53,828 bases of DNA, taken from a virus. Under the pieces are notes generated by a model. The model searched no databases, had not been told where the DNA came from, and was given only the letters and a program-made list of their open reading frames with translations. Numbering within the stretch: the first letter of the stretch is position 1; the number at the start of each line of letters is the position of its first letter. A program made the translations under genes and the position numbers. The stretch spans positions 1 to 53,828 of the IMG/VR virus record IMGVR_UViG_3300037325_000128; one strand, written 5' to 3'. This document shows, in pieces, positions 22,027-30,655 of the stretch.

Positions 22027-22626
22027 TCAGATAATAATGGTTGCGCCAATGATCATCGAAAGTCCTGATACTGCGATCATTATCCAGACTGCAAGCCATT
22101 CACCGTCATTCACTAACTGTCTAAATCCCTGTGGAACACGAATCATGCGAGTTCCCTTAAACATTCCGAATAGATAGCTGTATTGTACTTCCTTAAACTC
22201 CTTCGTAAACAATCGTTTGTAGATCGCCCGAGCAGCAATCTGCCCGACAATAATAAAGAATAGACCTATGAACAGATTTGCAATCGATGCGCCGGCCACT
22301 TTCCAAATAATCAATGCTGCTGTTATTTTGCCTGCATCTGTTGCTAGAAATTCGTTAACAGTAACACCCAATTCTCTGGCAGCGAGACTCATTGCCTTTG
22401 CAAAGCCTTCGGCAGCCGCGCCTGCTTGTTGACCCCATGTTGCAGCAAGAGTCACCATGGCACCGACTCCCTCGGTGTTTGCAACCTCAGACACTTTCTT
22501 TGCAGCAACAGCTCTCAATTCGGCAATTTGTGCCTCATTTAAACCGCTTACATCAAAAGATGTCGTTGCTGCAAAACTCGTAGAACAGAGTGTCAGTACC
22601 ATCGCAATCAAAATTTTATAAAACAT
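22027..22626 (-). CDS. Exported membrane protein, 199 aa
   Basis: Signal peptide (KILIAMVLTLCSTSFAAT), an Ala-rich helical region (about 25-95), then hydrophobic segments IIWKVAGASIANLFIGLFFI (about 110-130) and WLAVWIMIAVSGLSMIIG near the C-terminus, with a basic loop between. Predicted inner-membrane protein. Upstream of it lies an AAA+ ATPase, with which it may pair (inference). Function unknown. Confidence 0.75.
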   Translation of the reverse strand: MFYKILIAMVLTLCSTSFAATTSFDVSGLNEAQIAELRAVAAKKVSEVANTEGVGAMVTLAATWGQQAGAAAEGFAKAMSLAARELGVTVNEFLATDAGKITAALIIWKVAGASIANLFIGLFFIIVGQIAARAIYKRLFTKEFKEVQYSYLFGMFKGTRMIRVPQGFRQLVNDGEWLAVWIMIAVSGLSMIIGATIII

Positions 22627-22651
22627 AATTTTTCCTTATTTAGAGTTTGGT

Positions 22652-23740
22652 TTAAAATGCGCTTAACCAGTTGTACGCAGGCCTGCCTCTGCTAAGATCT
22701 TCACGTGTAAATACTACGACCGCAGTGTCAGGCTTACCTTCGTTGATTATATAAGTAAAAGTCCCGGCTTCGGGATCAATTTTCGTCAGCTGTGTTGGTG
22801 TCACTTCTATCTCGATACTGTCTGTATCGTCATTCGATGGGTCTAGATCAATCCATACCTTGATAGCATCGTGTGCAACAGGATTACCATGGATTACCGT
22901 AGGAGAGAATTGTCGTGTTGTCAATTCCTTACCCTCCATATATACCTTAACATCATGTCGGATGCTACCCGCATCAAACGGCTTTGCATTCAACATGTCC
23001 AGCGCCTGATTTGGCGTCTCGTTGTACCGATTCATTTCCTCGACTAGTGCTTTGAGCATGTCGAAGTTGAAAGAATCAAACATCATTCTCAGTCGAACAA
23101 TTTGTTCGATGTGAGTTTTGTCATTCAATGTATCGAAACAATATTCACGAATAAAATCAGCATCCAATCCTTTGTAATCAATCATATAGAAGATACGGCC
23201 TGGGCGGTTTCGCATATGCTGATTCACTTTGTACTTATCGTTGACAGTCAGTACAAATAATTTCTTGGTAGGGTATACTCCGTCCAGCAAAGTCAACGTA
23301 GCTGCTTGTTGCTCGTCGTCGAATACTTTTTCAAACTCGTCGAACACAATCACACATGGTTCGTCGATTGATTGGATGAATGTATTGAACGAGTCGCCGC
23401 AAAATGGTGTGTTAATAACCAGTGTGGAGATGCCCTGAGTGGCAGCTTGCTGACTAATCAGCTTGGCCAGCATAGTCTTACCACTGCCCTTCTCTCCATT
23501 TAGCAACACACCGGTAGCATTGGGCCGCGAATGGAAAGTATTCAGAATTCGGCCTGCTTGGTTTCCCGTCTTTCCGTAAATCTTGCCAGAAATTTCAAAA
23601 TCAGTAATGGGTTTTAGATAAAACCCACGAATAGGATTAGCCCCGACTGTATAGGTGCCTACGGGCAGATTCTTACGAATATCATACGCCCCTTCTGCTG
23701 TGGGCCAGAGTAGTTCGCCGTCTTTCAAATAAAAGCTCAT
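22652..23740 (-). CDS. AAA+ ATPase, 362 aa
   Basis: Walker A LNGEKGSGKTMLAK (about 98-111), Walker B CVIVFDEFEKVF (about 148-160), an Arg-finger region RNRPGRIFYMIDYKG. The N-terminal part (MSFYLKDGELLWPTAEGAYD) and the C-terminal beta-rich domain (EIEVTPTQLTKI) are not recognised. Resembles FtsH/BCS1-like AAA proteins of large phages. ATP-driven protein or nucleic-acid remodelling; target unknown. Confidence 0.85.
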   Translation of the reverse strand: MSFYLKDGELLWPTAEGAYDIRKNLPVGTYTVGANPIRGFYLKPITDFEISGKIYGKTGNQAGRILNTFHSRPNATGVLLNGEKGSGKTMLAKLISQQAATQGISTLVINTPFCGDSFNTFIQSIDEPCVIVFDEFEKVFDDEQQAATLTLLDGVYPTKKLFVLTVNDKYKVNQHMRNRPGRIFYMIDYKGLDADFIREYCFDTLNDKTHIEQIVRLRMMFDSFNFDMLKALVEEMNRYNETPNQALDMLNAKPFDAGSIRHDVKVYMEGKELTTRQFSPTVIHGNPVAHDAIKVWIDLDPSNDDTDSIEIEVTPTQLTKIDPEAGTFTYIINEGKPDTAVVVFTREDLSRGRPAYNWLSAF

Positions 23741-23752
23741 TGTATTATTTCT

Positions 23753-24229
23753 TTAAAGTGTAGTTACTGTAGAATCGGGCAACCACAGTGTGACAGGAAT
23801 TGTCATAGTTTGTTCGATAATTTCCCGAATAATTTCCCAATTACCGCCGCCTCTTGCAGCACCTATTAGCGGAACATGCATTACATTATGCATTGAATCT
23901 GCGTATTGTGTCAACTGACTATTAATCTGTGAGAAGCAAGTTTCGATTGCATCATAGCTAACCTGACGTTGGCCGTGACCATATGTGCCCTGAGTAATTG
24001 CATTCCATATAACTAGATCCGAGGTGACAGGAACTGGATAAGCAACTCCTAGTATCAGGCCATATTCTTCGTGCTGTTTGCGGTAGGTCTGATATGCAGT
24101 TGGATATGTTTCCTTGACTGCAACTGCGACGCCAGATCCCATTACCCCTTGTGCATTACACCCATGCACAATATGTCCACGGGTCACGTGCAAGAGATTG
24201 CCAAGTTTAGTTTCAATCTTAATACTCAT
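23753..24229 (-). CDS. Macro-domain protein, 158 aa
   Basis: Single macro domain: GHIVHGCNAQGVMGSGVAVA (ADP-ribose binding Asn and Gly-rich loop), PLIGAARGGGNWEII (second phosphate loop). Size and motifs resemble the TARG1/ALC1-like branch. Would bind or hydrolyse ADP-ribose derivatives in the cytoplasm. It could reverse ADP-ribosylation by host defence toxins or process NAD-derived products (inference). ATGA overlap with the membrane protein gene. Confidence 0.9.
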   Translation of the reverse strand: MSIKIETKLGNLLHVTRGHIVHGCNAQGVMGSGVAVAVKETYPTAYQTYRKQHEEYGLILGVAYPVPVTSDLVIWNAITQGTYGHGQRQVSYDAIETCFSQINSQLTQYADSMHNVMHVPLIGAARGGGNWEIIREIIEQTMTIPVTLWLPDSTVTTL

Positions 24230-24675
24230 TTGTTACCTTTATCTGAAATAGAAACACCGACACAATATTTTTCAGTGAAGCTCTTGTATGCATGGACTAT
24301 AAAGCCATGGTTTGTGGAATCTTTATTTCTAGCAATCGAACTAACACCATTGCCAAATTCTGCTATCATGTTAACTAGGATAACGATCGAGAATCCCACT
24401 GTAAATACAGCTATAAAGAATATTGTGAAGGCGCCTATCTGGGACATTATCCATGTTCCGTATACTATGCTAAATACCAGGCCCATTATAAGATCAGATA
24501 TCGGAAATAGAAACGCAACAGAAAATGCAATAATAAGCACCAGTGATACAAACCCAAGCATAACACTCTGAGTATATGAGCATAAATCAGTGTTGTCTTC
24601 CCATGGGCGGAGGTTGCCATACACAGTTGCAATTCTGTAATGCCAAGACTGTCGGTTAAATTCTAATGTCTTCAT
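24226..24675 (-). CDS. Membrane protein, 149 aa
   Basis: Hydrophobic segments VMLGFVSLVLIIAFSVAFLF (about 34-54), LIMGLVFSIVYGTWIM (58-75) and IFFIAVFTVGFSIVILVNMI (80-102), with soluble N- and C-termini. Coupled to the macro-domain gene. Inner-membrane protein of unknown function. Confidence 0.75.
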   Translation of the reverse strand: MKTLEFNRQSWHYRIATVYGNLRPWEDNTDLCSYTQSVMLGFVSLVLIIAFSVAFLFPISDLIMGLVFSIVYGTWIMSQIGAFTIFFIAVFTVGFSIVILVNMIAEFGNGVSSIARNKDSTNHGFIVHAYKSFTEKYCVGVSISDKGNK

Positions 24676-24720
24676 TTTAGCCCTTTAAGTTTATTTATTA
24701 CGTCTTGCATGGCGTACATG

Positions 24721-24855
24721 TCATGGCACGGCATCGCTGCGGCATCCCGGTACTTCCGACCACTGCTTGGCATTGTTCGCAACGATGGCAAGTACCAGAC
24801 TACTCATCAAAATAAGCCACAGCCCCACATAGTAGTATAAAGCCAGAGTAATCAT
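24721..24855 (-). CDS. Small membrane protein, 44 aa
   Basis: MITLALYYYVGLWLILMSSL continuing VLAIVANN: one transmembrane helix, then a short polar tail. The ATG overlaps the upstream stop (TAATG), indicating coupling. Function unknown. Confidence 0.6.
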   Translation of the reverse strand: MITLALYYYVGLWLILMSSLVLAIVANNAKQWSEVPGCRSDAVP

Positions 24856-25919
24856 TATTCATCTCGTTCTGCATTCTCAGCAGCAAGGATCTTCAGCACA
24901 GTATTTGCCAGGACTGTGTGCCCCAGATGATCCGAACCCTGTCCGCCGCCACGTGTCTGCTTGGACCAGTGCTTGCGAGTATGGCCCATATAGCTGTTGA
25001 CCCAGGCTACAGTAAGTGCTTCCTTGATAAACGATGCAAGCCCGTCCCAGTCATTACTATCTACATATTCCGCAACGTGGAAGTCGACATTGATCAACCC
25101 AAACACACTTGAGGAGTTATTGAATACACGCATCCATCGTGCAGCCAGACATGTATCATTATAATCGTAGTCGTTCGCATATAACGTCCTATATGTGAAA
25201 TTGCTCATAGGGGTGCCAGCAAGCTCCTTTTGCTTTTTCTCTATTTCTGCCTTTTCAGCCTGTTTCCTTGCAATCAATTCTGATATCGAGTGCTCGACCT
25301 CTTTAAAATAGGTATGTGTGTAGCGGTTGCCATGGCCGCACTGGCCCAACTCCTCGCCTACGTATTCCTCAACATACCATGTATCCATTATGCTGCGGAA
25401 AATATCACAATGCACTATAATATGAGTTACTTGACGAAATGTATCCTCTTGCTTTATTTTGGCAGCAAGGCGATTCATTTCAAAAATCTGTGAATTTGTA
25501 AGCGATTCTCCTTCGGTCCGCTTTCGCTCAAGTTCGCCGAGATCGGCGCCATCCTGATCCCAGTGATACAAATGCTGGATACCCAACCGTGACTCATTAT
25601 CAGCTTTGAATAACCGATCAATGTCAAAATTTCCCCTGTTTACTTCCATATCATGGACAGAATTTGGGCCTTGCCCAAATTCGTACAACTGGTTACGAAT
25701 TTCTTCCAGAACAATATTTAGACCAAATCCGAAACAGTCTTCGACGCCGCCGTAGTCGTCGTATTTTCCGTAAAAGGGAATCGGGCAGACATCATAGAAT
25801 GCATTGCTATAGCACAGGGAGGTACCATCCCTGCTTTTCAGCAGCATAAAGACTACAACATCAGTACCCGAAGTGATGTGCAGATTCGATATAGCGCATG
25901 TTCCGTTCCAACTTCCCAT
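24855..25919 (-). CDS. Hypothetical protein, 354 aa
   Basis: Starts MGSWNGTCAISNLHITSGTD, includes YGKYDDYGGVEDCFGFGLN, a long charged helix (ARKQAEKAEIEKKQKELAG) and C-terminal YMGHTRKHWSKQTRGGGQGS. Reminiscent of conserved large-phage unknowns beginning MGSWNxTC, from memory. Overlaps its upstream gene by 1 nt and the 44-aa gene downstream. Function unknown. Confidence 0.75.
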   Translation of the reverse strand: MGSWNGTCAISNLHITSGTDVVVFMLLKSRDGTSLCYSNAFYDVCPIPFYGKYDDYGGVEDCFGFGLNIVLEEIRNQLYEFGQGPNSVHDMEVNRGNFDIDRLFKADNESRLGIQHLYHWDQDGADLGELERKRTEGESLTNSQIFEMNRLAAKIKQEDTFRQVTHIIVHCDIFRSIMDTWYVEEYVGEELGQCGHGNRYTHTYFKEVEHSISELIARKQAEKAEIEKKQKELAGTPMSNFTYRTLYANDYDYNDTCLAARWMRVFNNSSSVFGLINVDFHVAEYVDSNDWDGLASFIKEALTVAWVNSYMGHTRKHWSKQTRGGGQGSDHLGHTVLANTVLKILAAENAERDE

Positions 25920-26236
25920 TACTTATTCTCCTTAAATTTTTCAGACAAGCGTTGAAATTCAGCCAAATCCCGGGCCTCTACTGCTACCCTGTAAGAGTTT
26001 TCTTCTTTAACTCGTTTGTCTTGCTCTGCATCGGTTTCTAGCCGATCGACTAAAATTCGATATCCAGGGGTAGATTCATATTTTTCAAACCCATACTCGC
26101 TGTAGTCCAATCGGGCCGATGGCCCGTACTCTTTGACCCAGGCATCGACTGTGGTTTTTAAGGACTCTAGTGTTGTGTCAAATGTATACACCGACAAGAT
26201 GTTTGCATTTTCGGTAATGGTCAATTTTTTAGTCAT
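25919..26236 (-). CDS. Hypothetical phage protein, 105 aa
   Basis: MTKKLTITENANILSVYTF, YGFEKYESTPGYRILVDRLETD, then a charged helix. The segment ESTPGYRILVDRLETDAE resembles small T4-like phage proteins I recall. Function unknown. Confidence 0.7.
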   Translation of the reverse strand: MTKKLTITENANILSVYTFDTTLESLKTTVDAWVKEYGPSARLDYSEYGFEKYESTPGYRILVDRLETDAEQDKRVKEENSYRVAVEARDLAEFQRLSEKFKENK

Positions 26237-26272
26237 ACATTATAATTCACAGTTTAAACTTCCGGACAATGC

Positions 26273-26575
26273 TTATTCATTGGGGAATTCATCCATGATT
26301 GATTTGCTACGCCGCTGCTCGGTGGCGGCCCTACCTTGCTTGCTCCAGGAATAATCCTCCGGAAGCTTATCACTCACCCCCGGTTTTCCGACTGAGTTAG
26401 GATTCTGCGACACAAACGTAACATATGCGAAGTCGGGATTTTTACGCAAGACTTCGACAAAAGAGAGTGCTCCCGTCATTTCGTTCATTTCGAAGTGCTT
26501 CTGCTCGGGACAGAATTTTTCTCCCGTAATATTAACCCAATATACCATAAAACCAATAAGTTTATTTTTATCCAT
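26273..26575 (-). CDS. Hypothetical protein, 100 aa, leaderless candidate
   Basis: MDKNKLIGFMVYWVNITGEK; middle FVEVLRKNPDFAYVTFVSQNP; C-terminus basic (KQGRAATEQRRSKS). The pattern (F-V-x-x-L-R... T-F-V-S-Q-N) is common in phage proteins of unknown role. The ATG lies 5 nt from a -10 element. Confidence 0.7.
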   Translation of the reverse strand: MDKNKLIGFMVYWVNITGEKFCPEQKHFEMNEMTGALSFVEVLRKNPDFAYVTFVSQNPNSVGKPGVSDKLPEDYSWSKQGRAATEQRRSKSIMDEFPNE

Positions 26576-26580
26576 ACTAT

Positions 26581-26609
26581 ATTGTAGTGTTATGTTAAAT
26601 AAGAGTCAA
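26581..26609 (-). promoter_or_regulatory. Sigma70-type promoter 5 nt before an ATG
   Basis: TTGACT (26609-26604), 17-bp spacer, TACAAT (26586-26581), ATAGT, ATG (26575). Confidence 0.55.
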
Positions 26610-26620
26610 ATGACTGTCGG

Positions 26621-27403
26621 TTATTTTACACTGCCGATGTTGCAATCTAGCAAAGACTCCAGTTGGCCTACGCACTTTATCAACATGTCTCGATGTCTTG
26701 TTGTCCAGATAATATCGGCATAGTCGGTTGTTTTTTCCGGGTATTTTTTAGCCTGACCAGGAACTATCCCCATAATTTCCGAAATAATGTCGTCGGCCAT
26801 TTTATCCAGATCGGGGTCTGGAATATACGGCATGTATTCCCACACGTCATTTTTGTCAATTGCTTCAGTTAGGAAGCGTGTCCATGCTTTGACAAAATTA
26901 ATTGCAATCTGTAAAAACCACTTCGGAGTATTATCGTTAAGATGATAGATATCGCTGTAGGCCATACTAAGTGGGTATGGGCGCAAGTGATGCTCGTAAA
27001 AACCGGGGTCGTCCTGTCGGCGCACAGCTTGCATGTTGACTAAATTGCTATATAGAGCTTGCTCGGTAAATGCAGAGTCGTCGATATCAAAGACTTTGTA
27101 CATTTCGCAGCACTTTTCTAGATATGCTAGATCTTCTGGCAAGACGGCCGCATTAAACCTGACTGCATAATCTTTTTCCTTTTGGTGACACTGTTGGATC
27201 AAAATGTCCCATTCCTCGGGAGTCATCGAGGGGTACTCGGTAATAGGTAAACCAGCACCGTCTACGATCATCCCAGACGAATTATCGACATCATATCCAT
27301 TGCCGATCGTAAATAACAGATGATCCAGCAGTCTTGCAACTGTCGGATAGATACTTGCATATTCGCAGAGGTGACGATTGGTAAAATTATGAATGTTGGC
27401 CAT
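26621..27403 (-). CDS. Hypothetical protein, 260 aa
   Basis: Start at MANIHNFTNRHLCEYASIYP (27403), with GAAAGAACTC before it and 17-nt overlap with the upstream gene; the frame runs open to 27520. Mostly helical, with PSMTPEEWDILIQQCHQKEK and KWFLQIAINFVKAWTRFL. Similar unknowns exist in large phages, from memory. Function unknown. Confidence 0.75.
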   Translation of the reverse strand: MANIHNFTNRHLCEYASIYPTVARLLDHLLFTIGNGYDVDNSSGMIVDGAGLPITEYPSMTPEEWDILIQQCHQKEKDYAVRFNAAVLPEDLAYLEKCCEMYKVFDIDDSAFTEQALYSNLVNMQAVRRQDDPGFYEHHLRPYPLSMAYSDIYHLNDNTPKWFLQIAINFVKAWTRFLTEAIDKNDVWEYMPYIPDPDLDKMADDIISEIMGIVPGQAKKYPEKTTDYADIIWTTRHRDMLIKCVGQLESLLDCNIGSVK

Positions 27404-27590
27404 GAGTTCTTTCGTTGCGCTCGAGTGATTGACTATATTCAGCGGCAACGGATTCCAGCGCCTTAGCAAGCGTCTTACCTGTTGTGCCGACATATTGTAC
27501 ACCGTCTTTCCAATGTGCATATAAGGAAATCCCTTCGGCCTTTCCGGTATAGAATGAATGGATTTTTTCGTCTGTTTGTTCTTTGGTCAT
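27387..27590 (-). CDS. Hypothetical protein, 67 aa
   Basis: Start placed at MTKEQTDEKIHSFYTGKAEG (27590). Contains SLYAHWKDGVQYVGTTGKTL and ALESVAAEYSQSLERNERT: a small alpha/beta protein with a YVGTTGxTL turn seen in other phage proteins. Function unknown. Confidence 0.65.
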   Translation of the reverse strand: MTKEQTDEKIHSFYTGKAEGISLYAHWKDGVQYVGTTGKTLAKALESVAAEYSQSLERNERTHGQHS

Positions 27591-27668
27591 GATAATATAT
27601 AAAGTTTCCCGCGAGCGCTGTGCCGATGTCATTCCACTATCCATGTATCGTATGTCCAGTGGTATTTA

Positions 27669-27800
27669 TTAAAAAATCGTTGGCTGCTTCCAAGGACATC
27701 CAACAGGCTCTTTTTCGCTCTCTGACATAAGAACAACTATCTTATGCACCTCAAGAAACGGCGTTCGAACCAAGGAGTTAAATGTATCTTCTTCAGTCAT
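27669..27800 (-). CDS. ETF/PF small-protein family, copy 5, short (43 aa)
   Basis: MTEEDTFNSLVRTPFLEVHK matches the start of the other copies, but the protein ends after CPWKQPTIF without the C-terminal W-x-x-x-E-Y/F segment, so it is truncated or minimal. Own promoter at 27819-27847. Confidence 0.6.
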   Translation of the reverse strand: MTEEDTFNSLVRTPFLEVHKIVVLMSESEKEPVGCPWKQPTIF

Positions 27801-27818
27801 AAAAAGGTGTTGTACATG

Positions 27819-27847
27819 ATTATAGCGTACAACCATCTTTTAGTCTA
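27819..27847 (-). promoter_or_regulatory. Sigma70-type promoter (TAGACT-17-TATAAT)
   Basis: -35 TAGACT at 27847-27842, 17-bp spacer ending GC, -10 TATAAT at 27824-27819. Drives 27800 to 26621. Confidence 0.65.
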
Positions 27848-27910
27848 CAGGTATAGTACTCGAGTTAAGCGAATTATGTCATTTACCGAGGACTAGTTGC
27901 CTGCTAGCGT

Positions 27911-28195
27911 CTATCGGTGAATGTGAGGGGTTGGTATATTTCCTCTAATAAATTCCCAACTACCAAATTCTTTCATTGCACGACTATATTCCCCGACTGG
28001 CTTTCCAATCCAGTACTTACCCAGTATATCCGATGCCTTGCACCATTTGGCATTGTTTTCCGGTTTGCCTGAGTAAGGATTCTCGAATGAATAATGATCG
28101 CTGTGGCCGCCCGACATTGAGACAATCTGCAATGGTCTACACCAGTCAGATGGCAGGATTATATCGGCATCTTCTAAAATACTGATACTCTTCAT
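27911..28195 (-). CDS. Conserved T4-like phage protein, 94 aa
   Basis: DWCRPLQIVSMSGGHSDHYS, NPYSGKPENNAKWCKA, ILGKYWIGKPVGEY, WEFIRGNIP. This order (CRPL, SGG-SDH, YSG...NN-KW, W-G-K) is one I recall from T4-like cyanophage unknowns. Function unknown. Confidence 0.75.
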   Translation of the reverse strand: MKSISILEDADIILPSDWCRPLQIVSMSGGHSDHYSFENPYSGKPENNAKWCKASDILGKYWIGKPVGEYSRAMKEFGSWEFIRGNIPTPHIHR

Positions 28196-28248
28196 ATTAT
28201 CCTTGTCTATTTTTTAATCGTTCCATGCACTCTGTCAGAGTACACGTA

Positions 28249-29442
28249 TCACCCTTTGATGCAGATAATCTGTTTTAGTGTTTCCACTACATCCACAAGG
28301 TCAGTTTGTGCAGCCATGACTTGGTCAATGTCCTTGTACGCACCCGGAATTTCATCGATCACATCGGCGTCTTTGCGGCATTCTACACCAGCGGTCTGCT
28401 TTTCCAAATCCAGCGAGGTAAAAAGTTTCTTAGCCTGGTTACGGCTCATTTTACGACCAGCGCCGTGGCTACACGAACAATAGGATCCTTGGTTACCTTT
28501 CCCACGCACAATGAAGGACTTCGCACCCATTGACCCAGGTATAATTCCCATCTGTCCAAGTTTCGCAGATACCGCACCCTTCCTGGTTATCCACATTTCT
28601 TCATTGTTGTGTTCTTCCCACGACGTGAAGTTATGATGACAGTTTACAACTTCGCCAATCGTAATCATCTGAGGAAACTTGTTCTTTAAAACAGCAAGTA
28701 CCAGATTCATCATGGTGTCGCGATTAAATCGCGCATAGTCTTGTGCCCAGTACATAGCCTCGATATATGCATCAAATTCTGCCGTACCTTCGTCTAACCA
28801 TGCCAAATCTTTATCCGCTAGCCCCCAGCCGCGAACAGCAGCCTGCTTCTTAGCCAACTCGATTGCCACAGTACCGATTTGATTACCAATGCCGCGAGAT
28901 CCCGAATGCAACATTACCCAGACACGATCTTCTAAGTCCAAGCAGATTTCGATGAAGTGATTGCCTCCACCCAGTGTTCCAATCTGGCGACCGATTCGTT
29001 TTTCGTCAGTGCGTCCAAGTTTTGCCTTCATAGCTAGCTTGTCCCATCGCTCCATCGTCTTGCGCAAATTCTTACGTAGAACATCGGCATACGGGCCGGA
29101 GACTGACGGTATTCCTGCCTTATGCTCGTTGAAGCCTACGGGAATATCTCTCTCAATCTGATTACGTAGGGAATACAGAGACTCTGGAAGATCATTCGCA
29201 GTAAGATTAGTCATGACTGCGCACATACCACAGCCGATATCCACACCCACGGCTGCCGGTATGATTGCATTACGAGTTGGAATTACCGAACCCACAGTTG
29301 CACCTTTACCAATATGAACATCTGGCATGATAGCCATATGTCCTGATAGTATTGGTAACTGGGAGATATTAATAATCTGCTCTAGAGCAGATTCCTCAAC
29401 TTCCATGTCTCCCACCCACATTTTTACATTCTCAATTTCCAT
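28249..29442 (-). CDS. rtcB: RtcB RNA ligase, 397 aa
   Basis: GTP- and Mn-dependent ligase joining RNA 2',3'-cyclic phosphate or 3'-phosphate to 5'-OH ends. Seen: MPDVHIGKGATVGSV, VGVDIGCGM (metal Cys), LGGGNHFIEI, LHSGSRGIGNQIG, and SCSHGAGRKMSR with the guanylated His. Full length. RBS AAAGGTAAG. In phages it probably repairs tRNAs cut by host anticodon nucleases (inference). The 57-aa gene 5 nt upstream may be its partner. Confidence 0.96.
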   Translation of the reverse strand: MEIENVKMWVGDMEVEESALEQIINISQLPILSGHMAIMPDVHIGKGATVGSVIPTRNAIIPAAVGVDIGCGMCAVMTNLTANDLPESLYSLRNQIERDIPVGFNEHKAGIPSVSGPYADVLRKNLRKTMERWDKLAMKAKLGRTDEKRIGRQIGTLGGGNHFIEICLDLEDRVWVMLHSGSRGIGNQIGTVAIELAKKQAAVRGWGLADKDLAWLDEGTAEFDAYIEAMYWAQDYARFNRDTMMNLVLAVLKNKFPQMITIGEVVNCHHNFTSWEEHNNEEMWITRKGAVSAKLGQMGIIPGSMGAKSFIVRGKGNQGSYCSCSHGAGRKMSRNQAKKLFTSLDLEKQTAGVECRKDADVIDEIPGAYKDIDQVMAAQTDLVDVVETLKQIICIKG

Positions 29443-29446
29443 AATC

Positions 29447-29620
29447 TTACCTTTGTTCGATTTGTTCCGACATCTCGGCCATCATTCCCAGCATTTGTTC
29501 GGCAAATTCCTTCCATTCTTCCAAGTCTGTAAACGGAATGGCAACGACATTATTAATATGGAGATATAATCCATCATCCTCGACGGAAAATAACAACTCC
29601 TTTTTATTCGGTGTAATCAT
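29447..29620 (-). CDS. Small acidic protein upstream of rtcB, 57 aa
   Basis: MITPNKKELLFSVEDDGLYL, NNVVAIPFTDLEEWKEFAEQ, then a Met/Glu-rich helix. Stop 5 nt before the rtcB start, so cotranscribed. Function unknown. Confidence 0.6.
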   Translation of the reverse strand: MITPNKKELLFSVEDDGLYLHINNVVAIPFTDLEEWKEFAEQMLGMMAEMSEQIEQR

Positions 29621-29623
29621 GAT

Positions 29624-29746
29624 TTATATGCTTAAGGTTTTTCCAGTTTTTAGGCACCAAGCGACCACATCCTCAGTGGGAATCAAGCACATCTCTCCGC
29701 TGTGCTTTTTCACCGGCTTTAATGCGGGACTCGGGTCTAGTATCAT
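29624..29746 (-). CDS. Hypothetical protein, 40 aa
   Basis: MILDPSPALKPVKKHSGEMC, then LIPTEDVVAWCLKTGKTLSI. Weak RBS (GTGAAAATT) but protein-like and 4 nt from the next gene. Function unknown. Confidence 0.5.
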   Translation of the reverse strand: MILDPSPALKPVKKHSGEMCLIPTEDVVAWCLKTGKTLSI

Positions 29747-29787
29747 AATTTTCACATAATCTATCAACCGTTACAGATTCATCTGCT

Positions 29788-30654
29788 CTACTTAACAGTG
29801 TTCTTGACAGAATTGCTGAGGCGTTTAGATAATTTATTCTGACCAGAGATAAGAATCGAAGTTATGTCTTGACTGAGGTCTGTCTTAACATCTGCAGGAA
29901 GGGTCCAATCTTCGAACATATTCTCATGTTTACTTACAATTGAGTTGATAAGTAATACCCAATCCCTGCCATCAAGGTTTGATCTCCGAATGATGTCAAT
30001 TGTAAGTTGTCTAATAAGATGCGGCCATTCTTTAAATATTGCGCGGGTTTCGGTCTTAGTCGACAACGATTGTATATTTTTCAAAAGTACAACAAAATTA
30101 GATTTATTGTAGTCTACCATCGTTTGCCAGAACCGGAAAGAAGATTTGAGTATGATAATATCCTCGATATGATTTTGCAAAAACTTAATGTTAATACCTA
30201 AGAGTTTATGTAATACATCACGGGAAATTACCGGCCTAAAATCAGTATTATCATATACCCACTCTGGATTTTTAAGAAAAATATCGGCCTGGCTGGCGCT
30301 AGATAGCTTATTGAATATATCGATCCGTATGTACTTCATAAAATCAACCGAAAGAATAGATAAGTAGTCTCTAATATGGAGCTGATGCAGTTCTGCATCA
30401 GCTATTGGATATCTATCTGCATATCCAATTAGATTCCCTTGATATAGCGTTACCATGGCCACACGCTCTTTAAGAGAAAAATTCTCGGGATTTATGATCC
30501 CTTCGTAGAATTTAAAATCAGAAGATAGCAATGAAAATTTATCATACACAGAAAGATTATCAAAGGAAAACAAGTGAGTTTTAACTCTGACCAGTTTACC
30601 GATGTCAATGCACTTACTTAAAATACCCATTTCTCTGACAGATTTGCATGCCAT
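29788..30654 (-). CDS. Hypothetical helical protein, 288 aa
   Basis: Helical throughout: SFDNLSVYDKFSLLSSDFKF, FSLKERVAMVTLYQGNL, IFLKNPEWVYDNTDFRPVIS. The stretches KNPEWVYD and FKEWPHLI suggest repeated helical units, not proven. One base separates it from the phosphoesterase gene. Function unknown. Confidence 0.7.
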   Translation of the reverse strand: MACKSVREMGILSKCIDIGKLVRVKTHLFSFDNLSVYDKFSLLSSDFKFYEGIINPENFSLKERVAMVTLYQGNLIGYADRYPIADAELHQLHIRDYLSILSVDFMKYIRIDIFNKLSSASQADIFLKNPEWVYDNTDFRPVISRDVLHKLLGINIKFLQNHIEDIIILKSSFRFWQTMVDYNKSNFVVLLKNIQSLSTKTETRAIFKEWPHLIRQLTIDIIRRSNLDGRDWVLLINSIVSKHENMFEDWTLPADVKTDLSQDITSILISGQNKLSKRLSNSVKNTVK

Positions 30655-30655
30655 G

